From an uncultured Uliginosibacterium sp. (GTDB lineage: Bacteria > Pseudomonadota > Gammaproteobacteria > Burkholderiales > Rhodocyclaceae): a DNA stretch of 46,723 bases. Positions 25,994 to 34,570 of the stretch are shown here, piece by piece. Positions within the stretch are counted from its first letter, which is position 1; every line of letters begins with the position of its first letter. The stretch lies in assembly GCA_945957295.1 (NCBI GenBank), contig CAMFLH010000005.1:1-46723 (forward strand). The letters run 5' to 3'. The notes below the pieces were generated by a model. That model was not told the origin of the DNA. It was given only the letters and a program-made list of their open reading frames with translations, and did no database searches. A program made the translations under genes and the position numbers.

Positions 25994-27053
25994 GCGATTC
26001 ACTCGTTACAGCGGGCGCGGTGGCCGCATTCGGGGCGCGCCGTGCTGCAACCCAGTCGCGCAGGCGATGCAGGCTCGACCAGCGGAAGGCGGTGACATGA
26101 AACAGCGTGCGCGATTCGGTCGTCCACCGTGTATGCCACTCCATGACCCGGCCGTAGAACTCGACGCGGCGGATTTGCTGGGCATCGAAGATCGCATTGA
26201 ATGCGTCGTGGTGCATCAGCGTGGCGGGGGACACTGCCTTGTGTGCCGCGTCGAACGCCGTCTTGAGAATCACCAGCGTATTGCCGGCGCTGATGCAGAG
26301 ATCCATGGCGACGATCGTGTCGCCAAAGCGGTAACGCCAGATCTGGCCGCGCCCGGCCTCACAGAAGTGCTCCATCATCGCGCGGTAGAACTGCACCTGG
26401 GCGTTGCCCTCAGAGACCGCAGTGCCGGTCTCCGCCTTCCAGCCGGTGGCCTCCAGGCGGCCGTATTCGTCGATCGCGGCAGCGACGTCTTCGGGTCGCG
26501 TCAGGATATCGAGCTGCGCTTTGATGCCGTCGGCAGCTAGTTTCGTCTTCTGTTTCTTGACGTTGGTACGCAGGTTCTTGCCTCGCTGGCTCCAATAGTC
26601 GGCGAAGCTCCCCTTTACATCGACCCACGCTGTATCGATGTAATCGAGCGAACGCAAATTGGGCTCATCAGCCGGGCGCTTGCAGAAGCATGGGTCAAGC
26701 TGCGTGATGCCGAGCCCCACGCAGAGCCCAGGCAGCGCTGCGGCAAGCGTCTTGGTCAGTAGCCCGAGCGGTTCGCCCGGAAGCGCAATCCACGCACCAA
26801 GCGGCAGCTGAGAGGGCTGAAAGGTCTGCCACTGTGCAAATCCTTTCGGCTCAAGAATGGCGGCAGCGACAAGCATGCCGTTACGGCGGGCGAGGGCGAT
26901 GCGCTCATGACCCTTGCCAAACACTTCAACCAATGGGCGCAGGAAGCGCGATTCCAGGAACGGCAGTTCGCCGATCTTCCGCACCAGTTCGTCCCACTCG
27001 GCACTGAGGCCAGGAAACGTATCGGCGGGTTGAACTGACCAAGCGATTGTCAT
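25986..27053 (-). CDS. GNAT/BioF2-like acyltransferase
   Basis: Soluble 355-aa protein of the acetyltransferase_6 (BioF2/CelD-like) group, two tandem GNAT-like folds as in FemAB relatives. Supporting segments are WDELVRKIGELPFLESRFL near the start, WSQRGKNLRTNVKKQKTKLA in the middle (the usual basic KN-R-x(3)-K stretch), VQFYRAMMEHFCEAGRGQIW, and HHDAFNAIFDAQQIRRVEFYGR near the C-terminus. It probably acylates a sugar or sugar precursor; donor unknown. It lies in the - strand glycan cassette between GT4 (85-base gap with a hairpin) and the Kdo-transferase-like gene, which it overlaps. The FemAB-like protein at 5587 is a distant relative in the same locus. Confidence 0.83.
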   Translation of the reverse strand: MTIAWSVQPADTFPGLSAEWDELVRKIGELPFLESRFLRPLVEVFGKGHERIALARRNGMLVAAAILEPKGFAQWQTFQPSQLPLGAWIALPGEPLGLLTKTLAAALPGLCVGLGITQLDPCFCKRPADEPNLRSLDYIDTAWVDVKGSFADYWSQRGKNLRTNVKKQKTKLAADGIKAQLDILTRPEDVAAAIDEYGRLEATGWKAETGTAVSEGNAQVQFYRAMMEHFCEAGRGQIWRYRFGDTIVAMDLCISAGNTLVILKTAFDAAHKAVSPATLMHHDAFNAIFDAQQIRRVEFYGRVMEWHTRWTTESRTLFHVTAFRWSSLHRLRDWVAARRAPNAATAPAVTSESHA

Positions 27054-27126
27054 TTTTGCGAAGACTCCTGTGCGAGGCCCGTGATCCTAGGTGGGTGTTG
27101 GCGGTGGGGCCAAGGAACAAATCACC

Positions 27127-27148
27127 TGCCGGCTGCAATCAGCCGGCA
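27127..27148 (-). terminator. hairpin at the end of the GT4 gene
   Basis: TGCCGGCTG / CAAT / CAGCCGGCA, a perfect 9-bp stem with a 4-base loop spanning the GT4 stop codon (27139-27141). The following - strand sequence has only a weak T-rich stretch, so it may attenuate rather than terminate before the acyltransferase gene that starts at 27053. The rest of the 85-base gap shows nothing else. Confidence 0.35.
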
Positions 27149-28371
27149 ATCTGCCCGAAGAGTGCCGCCAGTTCCCTGGTTCGAGCCTCCCTGGAATGGG
27201 ATCTCGCTACAGTGTCTGAGGGCAGCGATGTGCGCCCGCTGCGCAACTGCTCACAGAACTGCCTTACCACGCCCTCCACGGCTGCTTCGTCCTCAAGCGC
27301 TGCCAGCGTTTGCACGCCGGCGCTGCGCAGCAAACCTGCGGTGTCGCCGGCGGGGTCGGCAAGGCCCAGGATCGGGCGTCCTGCTCGGATGTACTCGTAG
27401 GCCTTTGCGGGGATTTGCGCATTGCAGCCGCGCCCCTGCATCACCAGCAATCCATCGGCGGCGAGCATTTCGCCAAGCGCGTCGCGGTATCGCACCGGCG
27501 GGAGCAGCGTGATCAGATCGGTGATGTCGTGTTTGCGCGCCAGTTCGCCCAGCATCTCGTCGTTGTCGGACGCGCGAAAGCGGACCGACCACTGGTCTGC
27601 AGGCATCACGCCTTCGCGCTTCAGGCGCCCCAGCGCTGCAAACAGCGGGCGCGGATCGCGCTCGGAGGGGTAGACGATGCCGCTGTGCAGCAGCGTGAAC
27701 TTGCCGGGTTCCAGCGCGGTGCTCGCGCCTGGTGCGCCGCTGAAGCTCGACTCGTCGTAGCCGTTCTCGATCACCGTAATCTTGTTGGCGTGCTCAGGAT
27801 AGCGGCGGCGGTATTCATCCGCGGCGCCCGGTGTCGTGAAGACCGAGCGCGCCGCATGCCTGATCGCATCCGTCTCGATCTGCTTGAATTGCCGCCATGT
27901 TTCGGGGTCGGCAGGGTAGCCGTGCTGCGCCATTGGATCACGGAAGTCGGCAACCCAGGGGATGCCACTGCGCGCAGCAAGTCGCGCGCCAATCAGATGG
28001 GCTGTCGCGATTGGGTAAGTACTCCAGATCAGCTCTGGCCGGTACTTGCGGATCAGGTGCATGCCGAGCGGAACGGCCGCAAGTCGCCAGCTCACCCAGC
28101 GGTCCGGCCGTGCCATGCTGGCCATATAGCGCCCGGCGATCGCAAGGTGCTTGGATGTATTGAGTGCCCAGGCGCGGTGAACGGGTGTCTGCGCGGGCAC
28201 TTCGGCAAGCAGATCCTCGCTCGTCTGGTCGTAGGCAAGCGGGTTGGCAGTTAGGACGATCGGTTCCCAGCCCTGCTGCGGCAGTTGCTGGACAAATCTA
28301 AGCGTGCGCTGGATGCCACTGCTTCCTGCGAGGGGCGGGAAGTGATAGGCAACCATCAGGACCCTGCGCAA
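27139..28371 (-). CDS. GT4 family glycosyltransferase
   Basis: GT-B glycosyltransferase of 410 aa. It shows an N-terminal RRVLMVAYHFPPLAGSSGIQ, VADFRDPMAQHGYPADPETW, a TLLHSGIVYPSERDPRPLFA stretch starting the C-terminal domain, and a C-terminal IPAKAYEYIRAGRPILGLAD donor-site motif. The TTG start at 28371 is chosen because AAGAAGGAG lies 7 bases upstream and the family N-terminus begins there; the ATG at 28356 would cut the first beta-strand. It overlaps the end of the aminotransferase gene. The donor sugar may be the amino sugar made by that aminotransferase; this is inference from adjacency. Confidence 0.88.
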   Translation of the reverse strand: MRRVLMVAYHFPPLAGSSGIQRTLRFVQQLPQQGWEPIVLTANPLAYDQTSEDLLAEVPAQTPVHRAWALNTSKHLAIAGRYMASMARPDRWVSWRLAAVPLGMHLIRKYRPELIWSTYPIATAHLIGARLAARSGIPWVADFRDPMAQHGYPADPETWRQFKQIETDAIRHAARSVFTTPGAADEYRRRYPEHANKITVIENGYDESSFSGAPGASTALEPGKFTLLHSGIVYPSERDPRPLFAALGRLKREGVMPADQWSVRFRASDNDEMLGELARKHDITDLITLLPPVRYRDALGEMLAADGLLVMQGRGCNAQIPAKAYEYIRAGRPILGLADPAGDTAGLLRSAGVQTLAALEDEAAVEGVVRQFCEQLRSGRTSLPSDTVARSHSREARTRELAALFGQIAG

Positions 28372-29567
28372 GGTGTCACTCCTTCTTCAATGATCTGTTT
28401 GAGGGTCTCAACGATCCAGGCCAGCTCGGCGGCGTTCAAATCCTGATGGCAGCCGATCTGGAATACATGGCGCGACCATTCACCGCCTGCATCGTCGGCA
28501 AGCTCTGGTGTGCCGGGCCAACGATCATCCCAGCGGAACACCGGCACCCCGCTGCGGCGGACAGCCTGATAAACCCGCTCGGGCTCATCGACCCAGAGCG
28601 GAAACACGTACGGTGCTGCGTCATCCCCCGCTTGCATGACGAGGGGGTGAGCGCCCTTGAGTTGCGCCAGCGCCTTTGCGAGCTTGTTGAAATTCGCCTT
28701 GCGCCTGGCGACGATGCGGCCCGTACCCCCCGCCTTGACGATTCGCCAAGCGGCCGAGGCGATCTTGCGGAAGGGGAGTGCCTGCTCGGCGAAATCCGCC
28801 TCCGCGCGCGCGGTTGCAGTGGGCAAATCGACGGGGGCAACCGGTGCAAGGTGTGCCTGCGTCGGCTCGCCTTTGCGGCGATGCTTGGCGCGGACGAGGC
28901 CACCCAGCAGCACGTTCAGCCCCGCCAGGCGGTGGTGCATCACGCCCAGTTCCAGCGCATCGAGCGCCACCTTGAGATTCACTGTGTGCTTGCGTTGCCC
29001 GAGTTTGATGTCGCGCGCTTCGGGATGATGCCGGATCAGGCAACCGCCTTCGGTTACCGGAAAAAACTTGGTCAGGCTGGCGATCGCAAAATCGCCCCAA
29101 GCGCCAATGCCGCGACCATCCACACGGCCAAAGAATGCGTGCGCGCAATCCTCGATCAGCGCTGCGCGATAGCGATCGCAGAGCGCGCGGATCGCACGCA
29201 TCGGCCGGGGCAGGCCGAAGTAGTGTGGCACGATGACCGCTGTGGCACCTTCCTTCAGCAATTGTTCCAGCGCATCAAGCCTGGCGCTGCCGTCCGCATT
29301 GATCGGATAGAACACCGGCGTTCCCCCGAGCGCTACGATCGGGGCGACCATGGTCGGGCAGTGGTACGTCGGAACCAGAACGCGTCGCCCGGGGCCGCAC
29401 CCAAGGGCCTTCAGGGCGATCGCAATGGCGGCGCGTCCGCTGGTGGTTGGCAGCACCGGCCCCGCATCCGTGACGGCGGGCAAAGGGCTGGCGCGTCGAT
29501 CAAGAAAGTAGCGCCAGGAGAGTACCGGAAGCCGGGGAACGGGTAGTGCGCGGAGCGGTACGGGCAT
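28356..29567 (-). CDS. DegT/DnrJ/EryC1/StrS-family aminotransferase
   Basis: PLP-dependent (fold I) aminotransferase-like protein of the sugar aminotransferase family, likely making an amino sugar nucleotide for the cassette. Motifs are LPTTSGRAAIAIALKALG, VLVPTYHCPTMVAPI, IVPHYFGLPRPM, ALIEDCAHAFFG (the Asp that contacts PLP nitrogen) and IASLTKFFPVTEGG with the Schiff-base Lys. The ATG at 29567 gives 403 aa; a start at 29615 would add 16 residues. Neither has a good ribosome site, so the start is uncertain. First gene of the - strand cassette, divergent from the ACP operon. It could also act as a non-sugar aminotransferase. Confidence 0.87.
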   Translation of the reverse strand: MPVPLRALPVPRLPVLSWRYFLDRRASPLPAVTDAGPVLPTTSGRAAIAIALKALGCGPGRRVLVPTYHCPTMVAPIVALGGTPVFYPINADGSARLDALEQLLKEGATAVIVPHYFGLPRPMRAIRALCDRYRAALIEDCAHAFFGRVDGRGIGAWGDFAIASLTKFFPVTEGGCLIRHHPEARDIKLGQRKHTVNLKVALDALELGVMHHRLAGLNVLLGGLVRAKHRRKGEPTQAHLAPVAPVDLPTATARAEADFAEQALPFRKIASAAWRIVKAGGTGRIVARRKANFNKLAKALAQLKGAHPLVMQAGDDAAPYVFPLWVDEPERVYQAVRRSGVPVFRWDDRWPGTPELADDAGGEWSRHVFQIGCHQDLNAAELAWIVETLKQIIEEGVTPCAGS

Positions 29568-29618
29568 CGTGGAGGTTTGTGCTGGCAGTTTGTCACGAGG
29601 GCACACCCCTCGCATCCC

Positions 29619-29625
29619 TATAATA
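29619..29625. promoter_or_regulatory. overlapping divergent -10 boxes between degT and acp
   Basis: TATAAT at 29619-29624 reads toward the ACP operon, and TATTAT at 29625-29620 on the other strand reads toward the aminotransferase gene, sharing five bases. Neither has a strong -35 at the ideal spacing. The position suits both operons, leaving leaders of roughly 60 bases (+) and 45 bases (-). Mutually exclusive transcription is possible but inferred. Confidence 0.45.
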
Positions 29626-29692
29626 CGGGGCTTGTATTCCGGGTTGCCGTTAAGTCCTTGGCGCCCGCCTGTTCACGGTTTTGGGGAATCTC

Positions 29693-29941
29693 TTGGATAT
29701 TCGCAAGGAACTGGCAGCCATTCTGGATGAGCTGCTGAGCCTGGGGGGCCGCGCCGCGGCGTTTGACGACGCAACGCCTTTACTTGGGGCTCTGCCTGAA
29801 CTCGATTCGATGGCCGTGGTGGGGGTGATCGGTGCGATCGAGGAGCGCTTCGGGCTGGTGTTCGATGACGACGAGATCGATGGCTCCTCGTTCGCGAGCT
29901 TCGGCAGTCTTGCTAAGTTGATCGACGCCAAACTGTCGTGA
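29693..29941 (+). CDS. acyl carrier protein, XrtA-associated
   Basis: Small acidic carrier protein of 82 aa from the TTG start at 29693, which has GGGGA 5 bases upstream; a TTG at 29681 is the alternative. The 4'-phosphopantetheine attachment Ser39 lies in PELDSMAVVG, the usual DS[LM] motif, followed by FGLVFDDDEID. It should carry a thioester-bound acyl or amino-acyl intermediate. No fatty-acid synthesis genes are nearby. Two XrtA hydrolase-like genes follow with GTGA overlaps, and the ligase and decarboxylase that may act on it are at 19020-21853 across the inserted cassette. Confidence 0.92.
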   Translation: MDIRKELAAILDELLSLGGRAAAFDDATPLLGALPELDSMAVVGVIGAIEERFGLVFDDDEIDGSSFASFGSLAKLIDAKLS

Positions 29942-30780
29942 CATCGCGTTCCGCCTTGCTTGGCCGACCGGGCTTTCTGCCCGGGCCTGGTGGCGGGCGT
30001 TTCGTGCTGGATTTTGCGCCGGCCTCGGGCGCTTGCCGCGGTTGTTTGGTGTTGCTTCAGCCGTTTGCTGAAGAGGCCAACAAGTCGCGCCGCATGCTTA
30101 GCGAATGCGCCCGCGCGGCGGCAGCTTCGGGCTGGCGGGTGCTGCTTGGTGACGTGTTCGGCACGGGAGACAGCGCGGGCGATTTTTCTGAGGCGAGCTG
30201 GGATATCTGGCTTGCTGACGTGCGGCGTTTCTGTGACGAGGTATCCGGCAACGTGCCGCTGGTGATGTGCGGCCTGCGGCTCGGCGCATTGCTGATCGCG
30301 GATGCACTTCGTGGCGAACTCCGGCCCGATGCGGTGCTGCTGTTGAACCCCGTTACCTCCGGCAAACTGGCCCTGACGCAGTTTCTGCGCATCGGGGCGG
30401 CTAGCGAACTGGGCTCGGACGCCAGCGCACGGATCGACACCCGCGGCCTGCGTGAACAGCTTGGCCGCGGCGAAACGGTGGAGATTGCTGGCTACGGCTT
30501 GTCACCAGCCCTCGCCTCAGGGATCGAGGCGTGCGAGTTTGCGTTGCACGGTGCTGTGGCGCGCGTCGGCTGGATCGAGATCGGCAGCGTGGCGGGGGCT
30601 GAGTTGCCGCCGGCAGCGGTGCGCGTGGTTGAGCGCCTGCGGGCAGATGGAGCGGAAGTCTGTGCCGAAACCCTGGCCGGGCCCGCCTTCTGGCAGACGC
30701 AAGAGAGCGAGCGCGTACCGGCGCTCCCTGCTGCACTGATCTCGATGTTGAATCGTATGATTTCACTGGAGGCTGCGTGA
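29938..30780 (+). CDS. exosortase A system-associated hydrolase 2 (TIGR03101-like), no nucleophile
   Basis: Alpha/beta-hydrolase-fold protein of 280 aa, conserved near XrtA. Fold landmarks are VLLQPFAEEANKSRRM, VLLGDVFGTGDSAGDF and the nucleophile-elbow position CGLRLGALLIADAL, then VLLLNPVTSGK. The elbow reads G-L-R-L-G, with Arg114 where Ser/Cys is expected, and no catalytic His motif is seen near the C-terminus. It is therefore probably non-catalytic, perhaps a binding or partner subunit for hydrolase 1. The GTG start overlaps the ACP stop and its stop overlaps the next GTG, so the three genes are translationally coupled. Confidence 0.9.
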   Translation: MTSRSALLGRPGFLPGPGGGRFVLDFAPASGACRGCLVLLQPFAEEANKSRRMLSECARAAAASGWRVLLGDVFGTGDSAGDFSEASWDIWLADVRRFCDEVSGNVPLVMCGLRLGALLIADALRGELRPDAVLLLNPVTSGKLALTQFLRIGAASELGSDASARIDTRGLREQLGRGETVEIAGYGLSPALASGIEACEFALHGAVARVGWIEIGSVAGAELPPAAVRVVERLRADGAEVCAETLAGPAFWQTQESERVPALPAALISMLNRMISLEAA

Positions 30781-31619
30781 TCGAGCAGGCCTTTGTGATT
30801 GACTGCGAGGGCGTGCCGATGACGGCCGTTCTTGCCGCGCCCGAGCGCCCGCCCACCGTTGGGGTAGTGGTTGTGGTCGGCGGGCCGCAGACGCGCGTAG
30901 GCTCCCACCGGCAGTTCGTTCTGTTGGCTCGTGCGCTGGCGCTTGGCGGCGTTGCGTGCCTGCGATTCGATTACCGCGGGATGGGCGATTCGGGCGGCGA
31001 ACCTCGCGATTTCGAGCTGGTCTCGGACGATATTGATGCTGCCGTGGCGGCGCTGCGACAGCGCGTTCCCTCTATCAGACACGTGGTTCTATGGGGCCTG
31101 TGCGACGGTGCGACAGCGTCGGCCTTCTACGCAGCGGGTCAGGCCTCGATCAGCGGGCTGGTGATGCTCAATCCCTGGGTGCGGACGGTTGCCGGCGAAG
31201 CGGCCGCGCTGGTGTCGAACTACTACGGCAAGCGTTTCATGTCGGCGGACTTCTGGCGCAAGTTGCTCGGCGGCGAGATGGATCTGCTGGGACGTTTGCG
31301 CGAGTTCGTCGCAAACGTACGCAACGCGCGCCGCGCTAGGACGGTGGGGCCGGCCCCGACCGACAGCCTGCCAGATCGCCTCGGCGTGAGCCTTGCGCGT
31401 GTCGCAAAACAGGTGCTGTTGATTACGTCCGGTAACGACTTCACGGCAGCGGAATTCCTCCGCGCTGCCGAGTCCGGCTATCTTGCGCAGGGTCTTGCTC
31501 GGTGTCAGCTTACGCATCACGCGATTGCTGCCGCCAACCACACGTTCTCGTCGGCGCAGTGGCGCGGTGAAGTGGAGGACGTCACCATGCGTTGGCTGAT
31601 GTCCAACTTCCCGGATTGA
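30777..31619 (+). CDS. exosortase A system-associated hydrolase 1 (TIGR03100-like)
   Basis: Alpha/beta hydrolase of 280 aa. LRFDYRGMGDSGGEPRDF is the typical loop after strand 4. The nucleophile elbow is WGLCDGAT with Cys109 in place of Ser; Asp221 (SGNDF) and His255 (NHTF) fit a Cys-Asp-His triad. It may therefore be a thioesterase or acyltransferase acting on the ACP-bound group; this is inference. The GTG start overlaps the hydrolase 2 stop by 4 bases. It is the last gene of the ACP operon proper, followed 68 bases later by a secreted TPR protein. Confidence 0.92.
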   Translation: MIEQAFVIDCEGVPMTAVLAAPERPPTVGVVVVVGGPQTRVGSHRQFVLLARALALGGVACLRFDYRGMGDSGGEPRDFELVSDDIDAAVAALRQRVPSIRHVVLWGLCDGATASAFYAAGQASISGLVMLNPWVRTVAGEAAALVSNYYGKRFMSADFWRKLLGGEMDLLGRLREFVANVRNARRARTVGPAPTDSLPDRLGVSLARVAKQVLLITSGNDFTAAEFLRAAESGYLAQGLARCQLTHHAIAAANHTFSSAQWRGEVEDVTMRWLMSNFPD

Positions 31620-31687
31620 ACGCTAGCGACGGTAAGTCCGTGATTGGCTCGTCTCAGGCTCGTTTTCAGATCGGAGTGTGTTCCTTG

Positions 31688-32440
31688 ATGCGATCTTTGC
31701 TTTGTGTGGCCTTGCTTTCCGTTGCGAGCACCGCCTTCGCCGACGAATCCATGAGCTTCATGTGCGGTGAATTGGCGAACGCATTTGGCCCGTTTGATTA
31801 CCGAAGCGAGGTTGGCAAGACTGTTGGCTCCGACGGCGGCCACAGCAACATTCAGCTCGTGGAGGGGGCGCACTTCACTCCGGAAGTGGAGGCGCTGGTG
31901 CGGGGTAAGACCTCGACAACTGCTGGGCACGATATCGACTACACGCTGCGGGCATTCCCGAATCATCACCGTGCCTTGCTGGCGATGATGAACCTATCGT
32001 TCAAGGAGAAGAAGACCAAGCCGGTCGGCTCGCGCTACAGCATTGATTGCTGGTTCGAGCGTGGCACCCGCTGGCGCCCGGACGACGCGGTCGTCAAGAT
32101 GTTGTGGGGTATCTACAAGCTCAAAACGGGGCGACAGCAGGAGGCGGTTGACCTGTTCCAGCAGGCGGAGAAAGCGGAGAGCGAAGATCCGAACCTTTAC
32201 TACAACCTTGGTCTCGCGTACTTCGAGCTGAAGCGCTACGACGATTCACTTCGCTATGCACACAAGGCGTATGCGCTGAACTATCCACTGCCGGGGCTGC
32301 GCGAGAAGCTCAAGCGAGTGGGAGCGTGGCGCGACATGCCGCAGCCGGCTGTCGAGCAGTCTGCGCCCGTAGCTGCACAGTCACAGCCCGCCGCTGTGCA
32401 ATCCGCACCTGCTGGTGCTGCGCAGTCGAAGGCGCCATAG
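31688..32440 (+). CDS. secreted tetratricopeptide-repeat protein
   Basis: Unrecognised family, 250 aa from the ATG at 31688 (the frame is open to 31592, overlapping hydrolase 1). A clear Sec signal peptide (MRSLLCVALLSVASTAFA, cleavage before DESMS) is followed by about 100 residues with conserved-looking Cys and Trp (MCGELANAFGPFDYR, IDCWFERGTRWRPD). Two or three TPR units follow around 145-205, with LYYNLGLAYFELKRYDDS clearest. The C-terminal ~35 residues are a low-complexity Ala/Gln/Pro/Ser tail. A periplasmic scaffold role is plausible for the XrtA system, but the gene may simply be a neighbour. It ends 24 bases before a strong terminator. Confidence 0.85.
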   Translation: MRSLLCVALLSVASTAFADESMSFMCGELANAFGPFDYRSEVGKTVGSDGGHSNIQLVEGAHFTPEVEALVRGKTSTTAGHDIDYTLRAFPNHHRALLAMMNLSFKEKKTKPVGSRYSIDCWFERGTRWRPDDAVVKMLWGIYKLKTGRQQEAVDLFQQAEKAESEDPNLYYNLGLAYFELKRYDDSLRYAHKAYALNYPLPGLREKLKRVGAWRDMPQPAVEQSAPVAAQSQPAAVQSAPAGAAQSKAP

Positions 32441-32463
32441 TTGCCTGGTTGGTGAGTTGAACG

Positions 32464-32495
32464 AAAAAGAGCCACGTTTGACGTGGCTCTTTTTT
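32464..32495. terminator. bidirectional Rho-independent terminator
   Basis: AAAAAGAGCCACGT (32464-32477), loop TTG, ACGTGGCTCTTTTT (32481-32494) followed by more T. It is a 14-bp perfect stem with T-runs on both strands, placed between the convergent TPR gene (+) and argB (-). It closes the XrtA region. Confidence 0.93.
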
Positions 32496-32518
32496 ATTGC
32501 TGGTGGTAAGGCGCTACG

Positions 32519-33920
<1,402 letters not shown>

Positions 33921-33982
33921 GATGTCCTCCGTTGCTGTGATTCAGGAATGCCGGCCGTTCTTCCGGCCCGCCTCCTACTTTG

Positions 33983-34010
33983 AATTTAGCGCACGCGTGT
34001 GCAGTCGCAA
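33983..34010 (-). promoter_or_regulatory. putative hsp20 promoter
   Basis: On the - strand TTGCGA (34010-34005) and TAAATT (33988-33983) are spaced 16 bases apart, a sigma-70-like arrangement about 63 bases from the ATG. CTTGC at the -35 also partly fits a sigma-32 element, but the -10 is not CCCCAT-like. The rest of the 188-base gap to nudB shows nothing else clear. Confidence 0.5.
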
Positions 34011-34108
34011 GCCGATGGCTTTTCCACTTTGCCTTTCGTCAATTCTCGAGATAAGCGCTATGCGTTTGTTTTGATGGACGAATTCTGACGCCGCGGCGCA
34101 TTGTGCGG

Positions 34109-34570
34109 CTAGGCGGGGACGTCGTTCCGTGCGGCAAGCCGTTGCGGCAAGGCAAGGATTGCGTCGCGGTTGCTCCACGAGAAACAGGCCTCTGCGGCTT
34201 CGCGCAGCGGTAGCCAGCGCCACGCTCGGTGCTCGTTCGGTGCGAGCACGATTGGCGTGTCTCGCGGCACGCAGAGGCTGAACACATGCTCGGTGTTGCG
34301 CGTGACGCCCGGTGCGTAACGGTGGCGCCACTGCGGGAAGATGTCGTATTGCTGGCTTAGCTGCCAATCATGAAGTGCGCCCGCCGCGGCGTGGATGCCA
34401 GTTTCTTCGAAGACTTCGCGGGTCGCAGTGGTCGGCAGGGGCTCGTCGTCCTCTTGGCTGCCCGTGACGGACTGCCAGTAGCCAGGATGCGCCGCACGTT
34501 CGATCAACAGGATTTCCAGTGCGGGCGAGTGGATCACCACCAGCACCGAGACGGGCTTCTTGTAGGTCAT
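34109..34570 (-). CDS. nudB: dihydroneopterin triphosphate diphosphatase (Nudix)
   Basis: Removes pyrophosphate from dihydroneopterin triphosphate in folate synthesis. The Nudix box is exact, G-x5-E-x7-REVFEETGI, within a 153-aa protein starting MTYKKPVSVLVVIHSPALE. The HVFSLCVPRDTPIVLAPNEH segment and EHRAWRWLPLREA are typical of NudB. Its ATG overlaps the barstar-like stop by 4 bases, so it is translated with the barnase/barstar pair. In betaproteobacteria nudB often follows aspS; here accessory genes separate them. Confidence 0.93.
   Translation of the reverse strand: MTYKKPVSVLVVIHSPALEILLIERAAHPGYWQSVTGSQEDDEPLPTTATREVFEETGIHAAAGALHDWQLSQQYDIFPQWRHRYAPGVTRNTEHVFSLCVPRDTPIVLAPNEHRAWRWLPLREAAEACFSWSNRDAILALPQRLAARNDVPA

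Noticed and set aside
28446-29546. 366-codon + strand frame opposite the DegT aminotransferase
   Set aside because: Shadow of a gene with a clear PLP lysine motif on the other strand.
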